Notes under the pieces: generated by a model
The model's input: only the letters and a program-made list of their open reading frames with translations
Told to the model about the DNA's origin: nothing
Database searches by the model: none
Translations under genes and position numbers: made by a program
Assembly (NCBI GenBank): GCA_039917615.1
Contig: JBDSJD010000017.1
Location: forward strand, 62,001-126,000
Source: ZC4RG30 sp039917615
GTDB taxonomy: Bacteria; Pseudomonadota; Gammaproteobacteria; Steroidobacterales; Steroidobacteraceae
Length of the DNA stretch: 64,000 nt
Direction: 5' to 3'
In this document: one piece after another, positions 1-8,202 of the stretch
Numbering within the stretch: position 1 is the stretch's first letter
Layout of the letters: the number at the start of each line of letters is the position of its first letter

Positions 1-64
1 AAGGGTCGACATAGTGGACCAGAATGTTAGCGTCTACGAAGCACTGGACGGTCATAGATCTCAT
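1..64 (-). CDS. PIN-domain toxin, N-terminal fragment (cut by window edge)
   Basis: Only the first 21 codons are inside the window. From the ATG at 64 the translation starts MRSMTVQCFVDANILVHYVDP, and a second in-frame ATG lies at 55. The FVDANIL segment is the hallmark beta-strand of PIN-domain nucleases, and its Asp is the first metal-binding acidic residue. The gene overlaps the 3' end of the ribbon-helix-helix antitoxin gene by about 30 bases in another frame, the usual antitoxin-toxin arrangement. By family it is a VapC-like RNase that cleaves tRNA or rRNA when not bound by antitoxin. The remaining body of the protein cannot be seen, so activity is inferred. Confidence 0.72.
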   Translation of the reverse strand, partial: MRSMTVQCFVDANILVHYVDP

Positions 65-284
65 CCCGGGTAGGCAGCTTCTCACCAGGTTCCCTCAATG
101 GCTCCGTCCACTCGCGGGCAAAAAAACGTTTCATGGCAGCCTCGTAGGCCTTTGCCTTCGGCAATTGCTGGCGGGCCATGTCGCTCAGATAACGGGACAC
201 GCTCTTACCCTGCCCCGCAGCAGCTTCTTTGATCCACTCCAGGGTGCCTTCATCCAGCGTGATCGTTACGTTCTTGAGGGTCAT
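27..284 (-). CDS. Ribbon-helix-helix antitoxin of a PIN toxin pair
   Basis: This is an 85-residue protein. Its N-terminus, MTLKNVTITLDEGTLEWIKEA, reads as the beta-strand plus helix of a CopG/Arc-type DNA-binding fold, followed by a second helix (SVSRYLSDMAR). The basic and proline-rich C-terminal half (residues 45-85) is likely to wrap the toxin. It lies directly before and overlaps the PIN-domain toxin fragment at the left edge. A perfect 8-bp inverted repeat 10 bases upstream (294-316) probably serves as the operator for autoregulation. The assignment rests on fold pattern and context. Confidence 0.75.
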   Translation of the reverse strand: MTLKNVTITLDEGTLEWIKEAAAGQGKSVSRYLSDMARQQLPKAKAYEAAMKRFFAREWTEPLREPGEKLPTRDEIYDRPVLRRR

Positions 285-293
285 GTCTTATAT

Positions 294-316
294 AAATACA
301 CTTGATACGTGTATTT
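294..316. promoter_or_regulatory. Inverted repeat, probable antitoxin operator
   Basis: The arms AAATACAC (294-301) and GTGTATTT (309-316) are perfect complements separated by 7 bases. The element starts 10 bases upstream of the RHH antitoxin start codon and lies between it and the gltX stop codon. RHH antitoxins bind such palindromes in their own promoters. It has no T-run, so it is a poor candidate for a gltX terminator. Confidence 0.55.
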
Positions 317-326
317 CTCAAGGAAT

Positions 327-1712
327 TTATTTCAGTGCAGCGTCCATGCGGCCCAGAACCCGCTCACGCCCCAGCAAAGCGAGCGTAGCGTCGATGGGAG
401 GCGATACGGTGCCGCCCGTCAGCGCCACACGCAGAGGCTGCGCCACCTTGCCCAGACCAAGCTGCCTGCCTTCCGCAAACGCCTGTACGGCGGCGTGCAG
501 AGCAGGAGCGGTCCACTCACTTACCGCAGCCAACGTCTCCCGCATAGCCGCCAGCAACGTCCTGGCTTCCGGGGTCAGGTGCTTGGCGACCGCCTTCTCA
601 TCCATCACCGGCTCATGGAAGAAGAACAGGCTGCCCTGCGCCATCTCCTTCATCGTCTTCGCGCGCTCGCGCAGTGCCTCGACCACGCCGGCCAGCAATG
701 CATCGTCGGTGCTGGTCACGCCCAGCATGGCCAACTGTCCGCGCAGCGCTGCGACCAGCGTGGCCTGCGGTGCCTTGATGATGTGCTGCTGGTTCAGCCA
801 CAGCAGCTTGTCCGGATTGAAAGCCGAGGCGGATTTGTTGACGCTCGCGATATCAAATGCCGCGATCATTTCCTCGCGCGTGAAAATCTCCTGATCGCCA
901 TGTGACCAGCCCAGGCGCACCAGGTAGTTCAGCAGCGCATCCGGGAGGTAACCTTCTTTTTCATACTCCAGCACGCTCACCGCACCATGACGCTTGGAAA
1001 GTTTCGCGCCATCTGCACCGAGGATCATCGGCACATGCGCGTATATCGGCGGCTTCGCACCCAGCGCGGCCAGCATGTTGATCTGGCGCGGGGTGTTGTT
1101 CAGGTGATCGTCGCCACGGATCACGTGCGTCACGCCCATGTCCATGTCGTCCACCACCACGCAGAAATTGTAGGTGGGGTTGCCATCGGAGCGCTGGATG
1201 ATCAGATCGTCCAGCTCCGTGTTCTGGAACACAGTGCGGCCATGCACCAGATCGTCCACCACCACTTCACCCACGAGCGGGTTCCTGAAACGGATCACTG
1301 GCTTGATGCCTGCCGGTGGTGTGGCCGTGCTGTCGCGCCAGCGACCGTCGTAGCGCGGCTTCTCCTTGCGCGCCAGCTGCGCCTCGCGCATGGCGTCGAG
1401 CTCCTGCTTCGAGCAATAGCAGCGATAGGCCAGCCCCTGCGCCAGCATCTGATCAATCACTTCCAGATAGCGCGGGTAACGCTGCGTCTGGAAAAACGGG
1501 CCTTCGTCTTCGTCCAGGCCCAGCCAGCGCATGCCTTCCACGATCACGCGCACGGCTTCGTCGGTGGATCGCTCCCGATCGGTGTCTTCGACGCGCAAAA
1601 TGAACTTGCCACCGCGGCGCCGCGCATAAAGCCAGGAAAATAGCGCCGTGCGCACGCCCCCGATGTGGAGCATGCCGGTGGGGCTGGGTGCGAAACGGGT
1701 TACGACTGTCAT
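327..1712 (-). CDS. gltX: Glutamyl-tRNA synthetase
   Basis: GltX charges tRNA-Glu with glutamate in the cytoplasm. The 461-residue length fits bacterial GluRS. The class I signatures are both present: HIGG at residues 16-19, after FAPSPTG, and KLSKR at 237-241. The sequence between them carries the GluRS glutamate-binding segment RVEDTDRERS. The C-terminal part (about 300-461) is the helical anticodon-binding region, which separates it from the shorter GluQ-RS. It is followed on its 3' side by a toxin-antitoxin pair, and a divergent tRNA-Val gene lies upstream. Confidence 0.97.
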   Translation of the reverse strand: MTVVTRFAPSPTGMLHIGGVRTALFSWLYARRRGGKFILRVEDTDRERSTDEAVRVIVEGMRWLGLDEDEGPFFQTQRYPRYLEVIDQMLAQGLAYRCYCSKQELDAMREAQLARKEKPRYDGRWRDSTATPPAGIKPVIRFRNPLVGEVVVDDLVHGRTVFQNTELDDLIIQRSDGNPTYNFCVVVDDMDMGVTHVIRGDDHLNNTPRQINMLAALGAKPPIYAHVPMILGADGAKLSKRHGAVSVLEYEKEGYLPDALLNYLVRLGWSHGDQEIFTREEMIAAFDIASVNKSASAFNPDKLLWLNQQHIIKAPQATLVAALRGQLAMLGVTSTDDALLAGVVEALRERAKTMKEMAQGSLFFFHEPVMDEKAVAKHLTPEARTLLAAMRETLAAVSEWTAPALHAAVQAFAEGRQLGLGKVAQPLRVALTGGTVSPPIDATLALLGRERVLGRMDAALK

Positions 1713-1817
1713 AGGGGGCGCATGGTAGCCCAGCGGGCCCCCATCGTGGCCCTGGAGAGATGAGCGGGAGATTGCCTCCCGCTGTGACCATCCGTAGACT
1801 TGCGCTCCCTCTCGGGA

Positions 1818-1892
1818 GGGCGGTTAGCTCAGTGGTAGAGCATTGCTTTCACACGGCAAGGGTCACAGGTTCAAATCCTGTACCGCCCACCA
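1818..1892 (+). tRNA. tRNA-Val (anticodon CAC)
   Basis: The cloverleaf is complete. The acceptor strands GGGCGGT and ACCGCCC pair, the D-stem is GCTC/GAGC, the anticodon stem TTGCT/GGCAA closes with one T-G pair, and the T-stem is ACAGG/CCTGT. The seven-base loop TTCACAC puts CAC in the anticodon position, which reads the GTG valine codon. The CCA end is encoded (1890-1892). A dedicated CAC isoacceptor suits a GC-rich genome that uses GTG heavily. Confidence 0.95.
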
Positions 1893-1905
1893 TTTCATCA
1901 CTTAC

Positions 1906-2898
1906 TTAAGGCGAATCTGACTTCGCGCGGATTCCCACCAGCGCGCGGCACAGGTGAAATAGCGAGTCGAGTACCGGCATGGGGATACCGCGGTCACGCG
2001 CTTCCCGCAACGCCATCGCGATGGTCTCCTCAAGCTCAAGGTCACGGCCCGCGTCGAAATCCTGCAGCGACGAAATGCGATGCAGCGGCGCGGTGGTTTG
2101 CACGTCCTTGTTCCTGTGCAGCACCGCTGCGGCCGCTTCCGCTTCGCTGCCGCGACACATGGAAATGATCGGCAGGATGGACTCATCGCTGAGCTCTACG
2201 CCTCGGGATCGCGCCAGTGCGCCGACTTCCCGCACCACCCTCGCGATGAGCAACGCGCCGTCGGGATCCGTGACGAATTTCCAGGTTACGGCACGTGTGG
2301 CGACGGCCATTGTCATCAAGCCCGCCCAGCCGCAGAACTTGGACCATTCCCGGGTGACGACATCGGCCACTGCCCTGGTATGCACGCCTGCGCCATCGAT
2401 GGTGGCCGCAAGGGCTTGCGCGCGGTGGCTGAGTCCACCGTCGAGCTCGCCGACGACGGTCATGACGTTGCGCGTGAACAGCACCGTGCCGTCCGGGCGC
2501 AACTCTCCGCTCGAGTCGGCGAGTGCGCCGAGCACGGCTTCGCGACCAAATGCATCGACGAGCCGATCATTCTTGAAAGCGCCATTCTGCAGCGAGAGCA
2601 CCGCATCGAATCGCACATGCTGCAGTGGCGCCAGCGCCGCCGCGGTTCCCAGGGTCTTCATGGCCACGATGAGCACGCCGGCGCGCTGCAGCTGCGAGGC
2701 GTCGGTGATCACAGGCACTCGAACACTGAAGTCTTCGAGCCCCGTGAGGCGCAGTCCGTCGGCGCGGATCTGTTGTGCACGACCCTCGCGGACGAGCATG
2801 GCGACGGAGTGGCCAGCGCGTGCCAGATGGGCGCCGAATATGGAGCCCATGGCCCCGGCCCCCAGGATCACAAACTCCGGCGCGTCGGCGCGAATCAC
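1906..2898 (-). CDS. Ketopantoate reductase (PanE/ApbA)-family oxidoreductase
   Basis: This is a 330-residue NADP-dependent reductase. The Rossmann motif ILGAGAMGS starts at residue 11, K81 follows in VAMKTL, and the family's catalytic lysine is K187 in REWSKFCGW. The C-terminal half carries the acidic segment ELEETI expected in the substrate pocket. The start is GTG at 2898, and it overlaps the xylosidase stop codon by 4 bases, so translation is coupled. PanE makes pantoate, but the position at the end of a xyloside operon suggests this paralog may reduce another 2-oxo acid. The family call is firm; the substrate is open. Confidence 0.85.
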   Translation of the reverse strand: MIRADAPEFVILGAGAMGSIFGAHLARAGHSVAMLVREGRAQQIRADGLRLTGLEDFSVRVPVITDASQLQRAGVLIVAMKTLGTAAALAPLQHVRFDAVLSLQNGAFKNDRLVDAFGREAVLGALADSSGELRPDGTVLFTRNVMTVVGELDGGLSHRAQALAATIDGAGVHTRAVADVVTREWSKFCGWAGLMTMAVATRAVTWKFVTDPDGALLIARVVREVGALARSRGVELSDESILPIISMCRGSEAEAAAAVLHRNKDVQTTAPLHRISSLQDFDAGRDLELEETIAMALREARDRGIPMPVLDSLFHLCRALVGIRAKSDSP

Positions 2899-4517
2899 GC
2901 GCCTGCCCGATCGCGCTCGACGTATTCGAAGAACTCGAAGTCAGCGGGCTGCCGCCGGCCGCTGATGTCGTGGCAGGCCATGCCGACGAAAGCGCCGGTG
3001 AAGCTCTTCGAATAACCCCTGCCCGACTCGTCCGAGAGCAGGGAGTAGTCAAGCACACCTTCGTGGGTGCTCCACCTCTCTCCATCCAGCGACCATGCAA
3101 AGCGCAGCGCCGCGAAGTTCACTTCGGCACGCAGCCATACCGCCTCACCCCGCGGTAGCGGAATGTACTGCGCGGACTCGACCGGATACGCCAGATTGAA
3201 CCGCTCCTCAGCAAGGCAGCTGATAACGCTCAGGTACTTTTTGCCGGCGTCGTTGCAGGTGATGTTCAGGTAGTGAAACTTCTGTGCGCTGTAGTAGCAG
3301 ATGAGGCCAGCTGCCTGCTGCAATGTGTCGGGCTCGAATGTAAGCCTGGTGGTCGCCGTGAAGCAGAACGCCTGCTGCCGGCGCGCGATCAGCGCCTGCC
3401 GGAACCACGAGCCGAACGATTCGGCGCCGAACAGACGCAGTCTCCCGGGCCGCGCGCGCAGTGAAAAAAGGCTTTCATCCCAGGGAAGCCGCAGCCACTG
3501 GAAATCGACAGGCAGGCGGTCCGAGTCAAAGCGAGTGATGGCCTGCGCCTGCGGCCAAGGGTGCGGCGGCAGGTCCGGCGCAGGCGTCTGCAGATCAGGC
3601 GTATTGCCGCCATTGGCGAGTCGCAACCAACCATCTTGGGTCCAGTGCGCCTTCTGGATGGCTGTTTCGCGACCCAGGGGGCAACGCTGCAGGTCCGAGT
3701 TCGAATGCAGCGACAGCGGGCGACCGCAAAGATGAACGATGTAGATTTCCCCGTTCTGTGTCTCGACCCAGTCGCCGTGCCCTGCGCGCTGCAGCAGCGC
3801 CTGTGGGGAATCCTTGGCTGTGACGATGTGCTTGATGGGGTCCACCTCGTAAGGACCCGCAAGCTGTCGCGAGCGCGCCATCGTCACGGCATGGGTGTAG
3901 CCGGTGCCGCCCTCGGCCGTCAGCAGGTAGTAATAACCATTGCGACGATAGATGTGCGGGCCTTCGGTCAGCCGCAGTTCGGTGCCCCGGAAGATGTTGC
4001 GCACTGGGCCGACCAGGCGCCCCGCGACATGGTCGTACTCCTGCAGCAGGATCCCGTTGAATGCATGCCGGCCCGGGTGATATTCCCACTGCATGTTGAC
4101 CAGCCACTTGCGTCCATCCTCATCATGGAACAGCGACGCATCGAAACCGCTGCTGTTCAGGTACACCGGATCGGACCACCGCCCTTCGATGGTGGCGCAG
4201 GTGGTCACATAGTTGTGCGTGTCCTTGAAGCTGCCTTCGTGGCGCTTCACGTCGGTGTAGACCAGCCAGAACAAGCCGTCGGCGAAGGTGAGGCAGGGTG
4301 CCCAGATGCCACACGAGTCCGGATTGCCGCGCATGTCGAGCAATTCGAGTCGGTCGAGCGGATGGGAAAGAAGGCGCCAGTTCACCAGATCGCGGGAATG
4401 ATGGATCTGGACGCCCGGATACCACTCGAAAGTCGAGGTCGCGATGTAGTAATCATCGCCCACCCGCACGATCGAAGGATCCGGATTGAATCCCGGCAGG
4501 ATGGGATTGCTGATCAT
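2895..4517 (-). CDS. Glycoside hydrolase family 43 beta-xylosidase
   Basis: This is a 540-residue GH43 enzyme of the XynB type, which releases xylose from xylo-oligosaccharides. It has the five-bladed propeller start NPILPGFNPDPSI with the base D13, the modulating D126 in GFDASLFHD, and the general acid E185 in LTEGPH. The C-terminal ~200 residues match the beta-sandwich domain that completes the active site in this subfamily. I place the start at the ATG at 4517, six bases after the transporter stop; an upstream in-frame ATG at 4589 would overlap the transporter by 67 bases. No signal peptide is seen, so it works in the cytoplasm on imported substrate. Confidence 0.92.
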   Translation of the reverse strand: MISNPILPGFNPDPSIVRVGDDYYIATSTFEWYPGVQIHHSRDLVNWRLLSHPLDRLELLDMRGNPDSCGIWAPCLTFADGLFWLVYTDVKRHEGSFKDTHNYVTTCATIEGRWSDPVYLNSSGFDASLFHDEDGRKWLVNMQWEYHPGRHAFNGILLQEYDHVAGRLVGPVRNIFRGTELRLTEGPHIYRRNGYYYLLTAEGGTGYTHAVTMARSRQLAGPYEVDPIKHIVTAKDSPQALLQRAGHGDWVETQNGEIYIVHLCGRPLSLHSNSDLQRCPLGRETAIQKAHWTQDGWLRLANGGNTPDLQTPAPDLPPHPWPQAQAITRFDSDRLPVDFQWLRLPWDESLFSLRARPGRLRLFGAESFGSWFRQALIARRQQAFCFTATTRLTFEPDTLQQAAGLICYYSAQKFHYLNITCNDAGKKYLSVISCLAEERFNLAYPVESAQYIPLPRGEAVWLRAEVNFAALRFAWSLDGERWSTHEGVLDYSLLSDESGRGYSKSFTGAFVGMACHDISGRRQPADFEFFEYVERDRAGA

Positions 4518-4522
4518 CTGGT

Positions 4523-5911
4523 TCAGAGTGGCGCCCCCGCTGCCATCCGGCCCTGCCAGCCCTTCGTGAGGCGGTAGAACTGCAGGCACACGAGCACCAC
4601 TGTCGCGGCGACGATGGAGCTGCCGGCAAAGGCAATCATGATGCCGTTCAAGGCGCGGTCAGTCTGCTCGACATTGGGCTGGTAGCCGAACCATGCCAGC
4701 ATATGCCCGGTAAACCACTGGCCAAAGGCGTTGCCCAGCTTCAGCACGAAGAGGTGCCCGGCGCAGAACATGGCCATGGCGCCCATGCCGACCTTCATGA
4801 TCCCGTAGTCCACGGTATCCGGCACCGTGGAAAAGAGCATCGGCACGAACATCATGTGGCAGAAATTGGCAACCATCAGGATGATCAGCGCCGCCAGCAC
4901 GGCATCGCGCGGAATCAGGAACAGCAACACATTCATGATGATCGTGCCGACCAATGCCACGCGCATCACCTTGACCTTGCACCACGACCGGACCAGAAAA
5001 TTGGCGGCCACCGCACCGCCCACCCCGGCAAGCATGGTCAGGCTGAGGAAGGCCGACAGCTTTGAAGAGGTACTGCCCATGAACCAGGCCAGCCCTGCCG
5101 GCAGGTGATCCGTGATCAGGTAGTACTTGACGAAGTAGGGTTTGGCGGAGCCCTGCATTGCGCCACGCGTCATGATGAACAGCGTTGCGGTCGCGATGAT
5201 GAGCCATTGCGAGTTCTTGAACATGGCAACGGCGTCTTCCCAAGCCCGACGCTTCGGCCCGTTGGTGTCCGGATAGACATGCTCCCTGGTGAGCAGGAAG
5301 CACAGCAGGAAACAGAACACGGCGATGACGGCCAGGATCGCCATCGCAAACGGGAATCCGAGCCGGTAATCTTCCGGCGTATCGCCGCCACCGATGATTT
5401 TCGCCAGCGGGAAGATCGAAGCGGTAACCAGGAAGCCTCCAACCATGGCCATCGCGAAGCGCCAGGTCTGCAGGTTGCCGCGTTCCTCGCTGTCGCCGGT
5501 CATCACGCCGCCCAGGGCCGAGTACGGCACATTGACCACGCTGTATGCAGTCATGAGCAGCGCATAGCTGATGTAGGCGTAGACCAGCTTGGTGCCGACG
5601 CTGACGTCCGGAGTGAAGAAGGCCGCGACGGCCAATGCACCATACGGAATGGCGGCCCACAACATCCAGGGGCGGTAACGGCCGTACTTCGACCGCGTGC
5701 GGTCAGCGATCCCGCCAATCACGGGATCGATTATCGCGTCGAAAACCCGCACCACCAGAATCAGCGTGGCGGCCGCTGCCGCTGCGATACCGTAAACGTC
5801 GGTATAGAAGTAGAGCAGGACGTTGAGCACCATCTGGTAGACGATGTTGCTGGCTGTATCGCCCAGACCGAAGCCCAGCTTCTCCCGCACTGTCAGATTC
5901 TGTTTCGCCAC
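4523..5911 (-). CDS. GPH-family sugar:cation symporter (probable xyloside transporter)
   Basis: This 462-residue protein has about 12 hydrophobic helices. The MelB/XynP-type signature lies at residues 53-80: RVFDAIIDPVIGG followed by ADRTRSKYGRYRPW, where MelB has its cation-binding Asp residues. GPH symporters carry glycosides with Na+ or H+ across the inner membrane. It precedes the GH43 xylosidase by 5 bases in the same operon, so xylo-oligosaccharides are the likely substrate. The substrate is inferred from that neighbour. Confidence 0.9.
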   Translation of the reverse strand: MAKQNLTVREKLGFGLGDTASNIVYQMVLNVLLYFYTDVYGIAAAAAATLILVVRVFDAIIDPVIGGIADRTRSKYGRYRPWMLWAAIPYGALAVAAFFTPDVSVGTKLVYAYISYALLMTAYSVVNVPYSALGGVMTGDSEERGNLQTWRFAMAMVGGFLVTASIFPLAKIIGGGDTPEDYRLGFPFAMAILAVIAVFCFLLCFLLTREHVYPDTNGPKRRAWEDAVAMFKNSQWLIIATATLFIMTRGAMQGSAKPYFVKYYLITDHLPAGLAWFMGSTSSKLSAFLSLTMLAGVGGAVAANFLVRSWCKVKVMRVALVGTIIMNVLLFLIPRDAVLAALIILMVANFCHMMFVPMLFSTVPDTVDYGIMKVGMGAMAMFCAGHLFVLKLGNAFGQWFTGHMLAWFGYQPNVEQTDRALNGIMIAFAGSSIVAATVVLVCLQFYRLTKGWQGRMAAGAPL

Positions 5912-5976
5912 GCTTCTAGTTCTCCACCAGAGCCACCGTCACGCGCGCAGGACTTGTTGTCCCGGACACCGACGCG

Positions 5977-7341
5977 TTATTTGGTGTGCTTCGAAATGTG
6001 CGAGGGAATGAAGAAGAAGCTCAGCGCCGTGACCAGCGCGCAGCCTGCCGCAAACCAGAAGAACTTGTTCACACCGGGATCAGGCTGCATGGCAAGGTAC
6101 GCCGACGCGACGATGGGGCTCAGCACCGCCCCGGTACGCGACACTGTCTGCGCAAGACCCACCGCTGAGCCGCGCAACTCGGTCGGATAAGAGTGTGCAG
6201 CAACCGCGTACATGAAAGCCTGCATGGCGTTGAATGACATGCCAGCTATGAAGCTGAAGATCAATACGTTGGACTCTGTCGGACTTCCCTTGAGCGCCAT
6301 CAATCCTATCACCGCGGTTGCCGCGACCCCCAGCAGGGCCAGCGCCGAACCCACATAACGTGAACCGAACCAGCGGATCATGAAGGCGCCGCCGATAGTG
6401 CCGAAGAATGCGCCGATCGAGAACTGCCCCAGGGCTGCGCTTGCGATGTCCGCACTCACACCGGCCCGCGGCAGCAGCGTGGGCAGGTAGTTGGTATACA
6501 GATACAGCACGAAACTGTTGAACGAGAATGCGATCCAGATGAAGAGCGTGGAGCGCGCGTAGAAGCTGTTCCAGATCGTGGCAAGCCAGTTGCTGGATCG
6601 CTTGCCCTCTTCGTGGATCAGGAAGTTCTCCGTGCCATCGAAGCGCTTTTCGCCCACCAGCCTGTTCAAGGCGCTGGCGAGCCGGCCATGCATATGCGGG
6701 CGCTGTGCCATGTATTTGGGGGACTCCGGCAGCAGGAATCCGAACAGGATGAACAACGCCAGCGGCACCAATCCGCCCACCAGGAACATCAGCTGCCAGT
6801 CCATGTGCTTGATGCCGAAACGCGCGAGGTAGCCACCGACGGGCACGGACGAGATCACCAGAGCCACCACCACACTTCGCACGCGGTATGAGGTCCACTC
6901 AGAAATCAGCGTGGTGGCGAGCGGCGTGACACCGCCCATGCCAAGTCCGGTGACGAAACGCCACAGCGTTACCTGTCGCAACGTCTCCGCGGCGTTCTCA
7001 GGAGTACCGCCTTTCGCCGCATGCCAGCACATCACCGATCCGATAAACAGGAAAACCAGGCAGGCAAAGTAGGATCGCTTGCGTCCAATGCGATCGCCCA
7101 GCCAGCCCAGCGCCACAGAGCCGACAGCCATGCCAATCAGCGCCCAGGTATTGATCGGACCCCGATCAGCAGGGCTGATGGCCCAGGCCGCATCCATCTT
7201 GGGACCCACCTGCCCCATCAGGAACAGGTCGTAGCCATCGGTGGCCATGATGATGATCATCATGAGCGTGATGCCGAACGGCACCCAGAAGTAGTTGGCC
7301 GAATCGATAACGTCGCCAACGTTTACTGGTTTCTTGTCCAT
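5977..7341 (-). CDS. MFS transporter, aromatic acid:H+ symporter type
   Basis: This 454-residue major facilitator protein has 12 predicted helices. TM1 contains DGYDLFLMG, resembling the DGxD motif of the AAHS (PcaK/BenK) group. The MFS loop signature GWLGDRIGRKRSYF follows TM2, and the TM6-7 linker contains LPESPKYMA. The best family reading is an aromatic or organic acid importer, but a sugar-porter-like substrate is not excluded. It is followed upstream on the same strand by an exported oxidoreductase and an amidohydrolase that may act on the same compound. Confidence 0.82.
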   Translation of the reverse strand: MDKKPVNVGDVIDSANYFWVPFGITLMMIIIMATDGYDLFLMGQVGPKMDAAWAISPADRGPINTWALIGMAVGSVALGWLGDRIGRKRSYFACLVFLFIGSVMCWHAAKGGTPENAAETLRQVTLWRFVTGLGMGGVTPLATTLISEWTSYRVRSVVVALVISSVPVGGYLARFGIKHMDWQLMFLVGGLVPLALFILFGFLLPESPKYMAQRPHMHGRLASALNRLVGEKRFDGTENFLIHEEGKRSSNWLATIWNSFYARSTLFIWIAFSFNSFVLYLYTNYLPTLLPRAGVSADIASAALGQFSIGAFFGTIGGAFMIRWFGSRYVGSALALLGVAATAVIGLMALKGSPTESNVLIFSFIAGMSFNAMQAFMYAVAAHSYPTELRGSAVGLAQTVSRTGAVLSPIVASAYLAMQPDPGVNKFFWFAAGCALVTALSFFFIPSHISKHTK

Positions 7342-7424
7342 GATTGGGCTCGGCCCCCCGCTTTTTTCTGGTTCGCGACTGTGGACTTAATTCCCGCCGC
7401 TGGCAACGGGCTATGCCGCCGGTT

Positions 7425-8177
7425 TCAGTATCCGGCGGTGAAGCGCTTGTTGATGAACTGCGATTTCTCGATTTCATCCACCATGGCGACTGCATAGTCT
7501 TCCATGGAGATTGCGCTTTTTCCCTGAGCGTCGACCAGAATCTGATCGGTGCCGAGGCGGAACTTGCCCGTGCGGGTGCCCGCGGAGATATTGCCCCCGG
7601 GGCTGAAAAAGGTCCACGCGACGTCCTTCACCTCGGCGCGCAGCCAGTCGAGCGAGTCGACAGAGGAGCTAGCCTCGCCGTCTGGCGGACGCGCGGGACG
7701 CGTATCCCTGATGCGTTTACCTTCCGCATTCAAGAGGCTGCTGGCACCGCCAACGACGAGCAGACGCGTTTTCTTCGGGCCAGTCTGCGCGCGCAGAGCC
7801 TCAACCTCCGACTGCACGACGCGCAACGCGAAGTCAACGGTGGGCGCAGGGCGCACCACCACCGATGAAACCAGCGCATCCGCGCCGGCGATATTCTTCA
7901 GGATATCCTGTTTGTCGAAAACGTCGCCCGTAACGATTTTGACGCCCTTGGGGGCAAGTTCGGGCTTCGGATTTTTGTCTACCACGGTAACCATATGGCC
8001 GCGCGCGGCCGCTTCGTTGACGATGCGGCTGCCGATGTTGCCGCTGCCGCCGTAAACGACAATCGACAGTGGTTTTGCTGCCTTCTGTTGCGCAGCAGCC
8101 TGCGAAGATACGACGAGGCCCGAAAGCGCCAGTGCGCTCGCAGCCACGGACAGAATCACTCGGCGGTTCGAATTCAT
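7425..8177 (-). CDS. Exported NAD(P)-binding oxidoreductase (atypical SDR/NmrA-like)
   Basis: This is a 250-residue protein. After an N-terminal export signal (residues 1-29: NRR, a hydrophobic stretch, then QAAAQ) comes the dinucleotide-binding motif VVYGGSGNIGS at 40-50, followed by VTVVDKNP and VTGDVFD, as in NmrA-like proteins. The twin arginine at 5-6 fits Tat export, which would let it fold with its cofactor before export. I chose the ATG at 8177 because it puts the signal peptide at the terminus and clears the upstream gene by 25 bases. No classical YxxxK is obvious. The substrate is unknown. Confidence 0.75.
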   Translation of the reverse strand: MNSNRRVILSVAASALALSGLVVSSQAAAQQKAAKPLSIVVYGGSGNIGSRIVNEAAARGHMVTVVDKNPKPELAPKGVKIVTGDVFDKQDILKNIAGADALVSSVVVRPAPTVDFALRVVQSEVEALRAQTGPKKTRLLVVGGASSLLNAEGKRIRDTRPARPPDGEASSSVDSLDWLRAEVKDVAWTFFSPGGNISAGTRTGKFRLGTDQILVDAQGKSAISMEDYAVAMVDEIEKSQFINKRFTAGY

Positions 8178-8202
8178 CCGGATGCTCCTTGCAAAAGCGA
8201 TT

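Noticed and set aside
294..316. Inverted repeat as a gltX transcription terminator
   Set aside because: The stem is AT-rich and not followed by a T-run on the minus strand. Its place just before the antitoxin start fits an operator better.
5105..6190. Long plus-strand open frame (361 codons) opposite the two transporter genes
   Set aside because: It has no recognisable motif, is full of His/Arg/Gln as expected from the complement of hydrophobic genes in GC-rich DNA, and both transporters on the other strand are clear.
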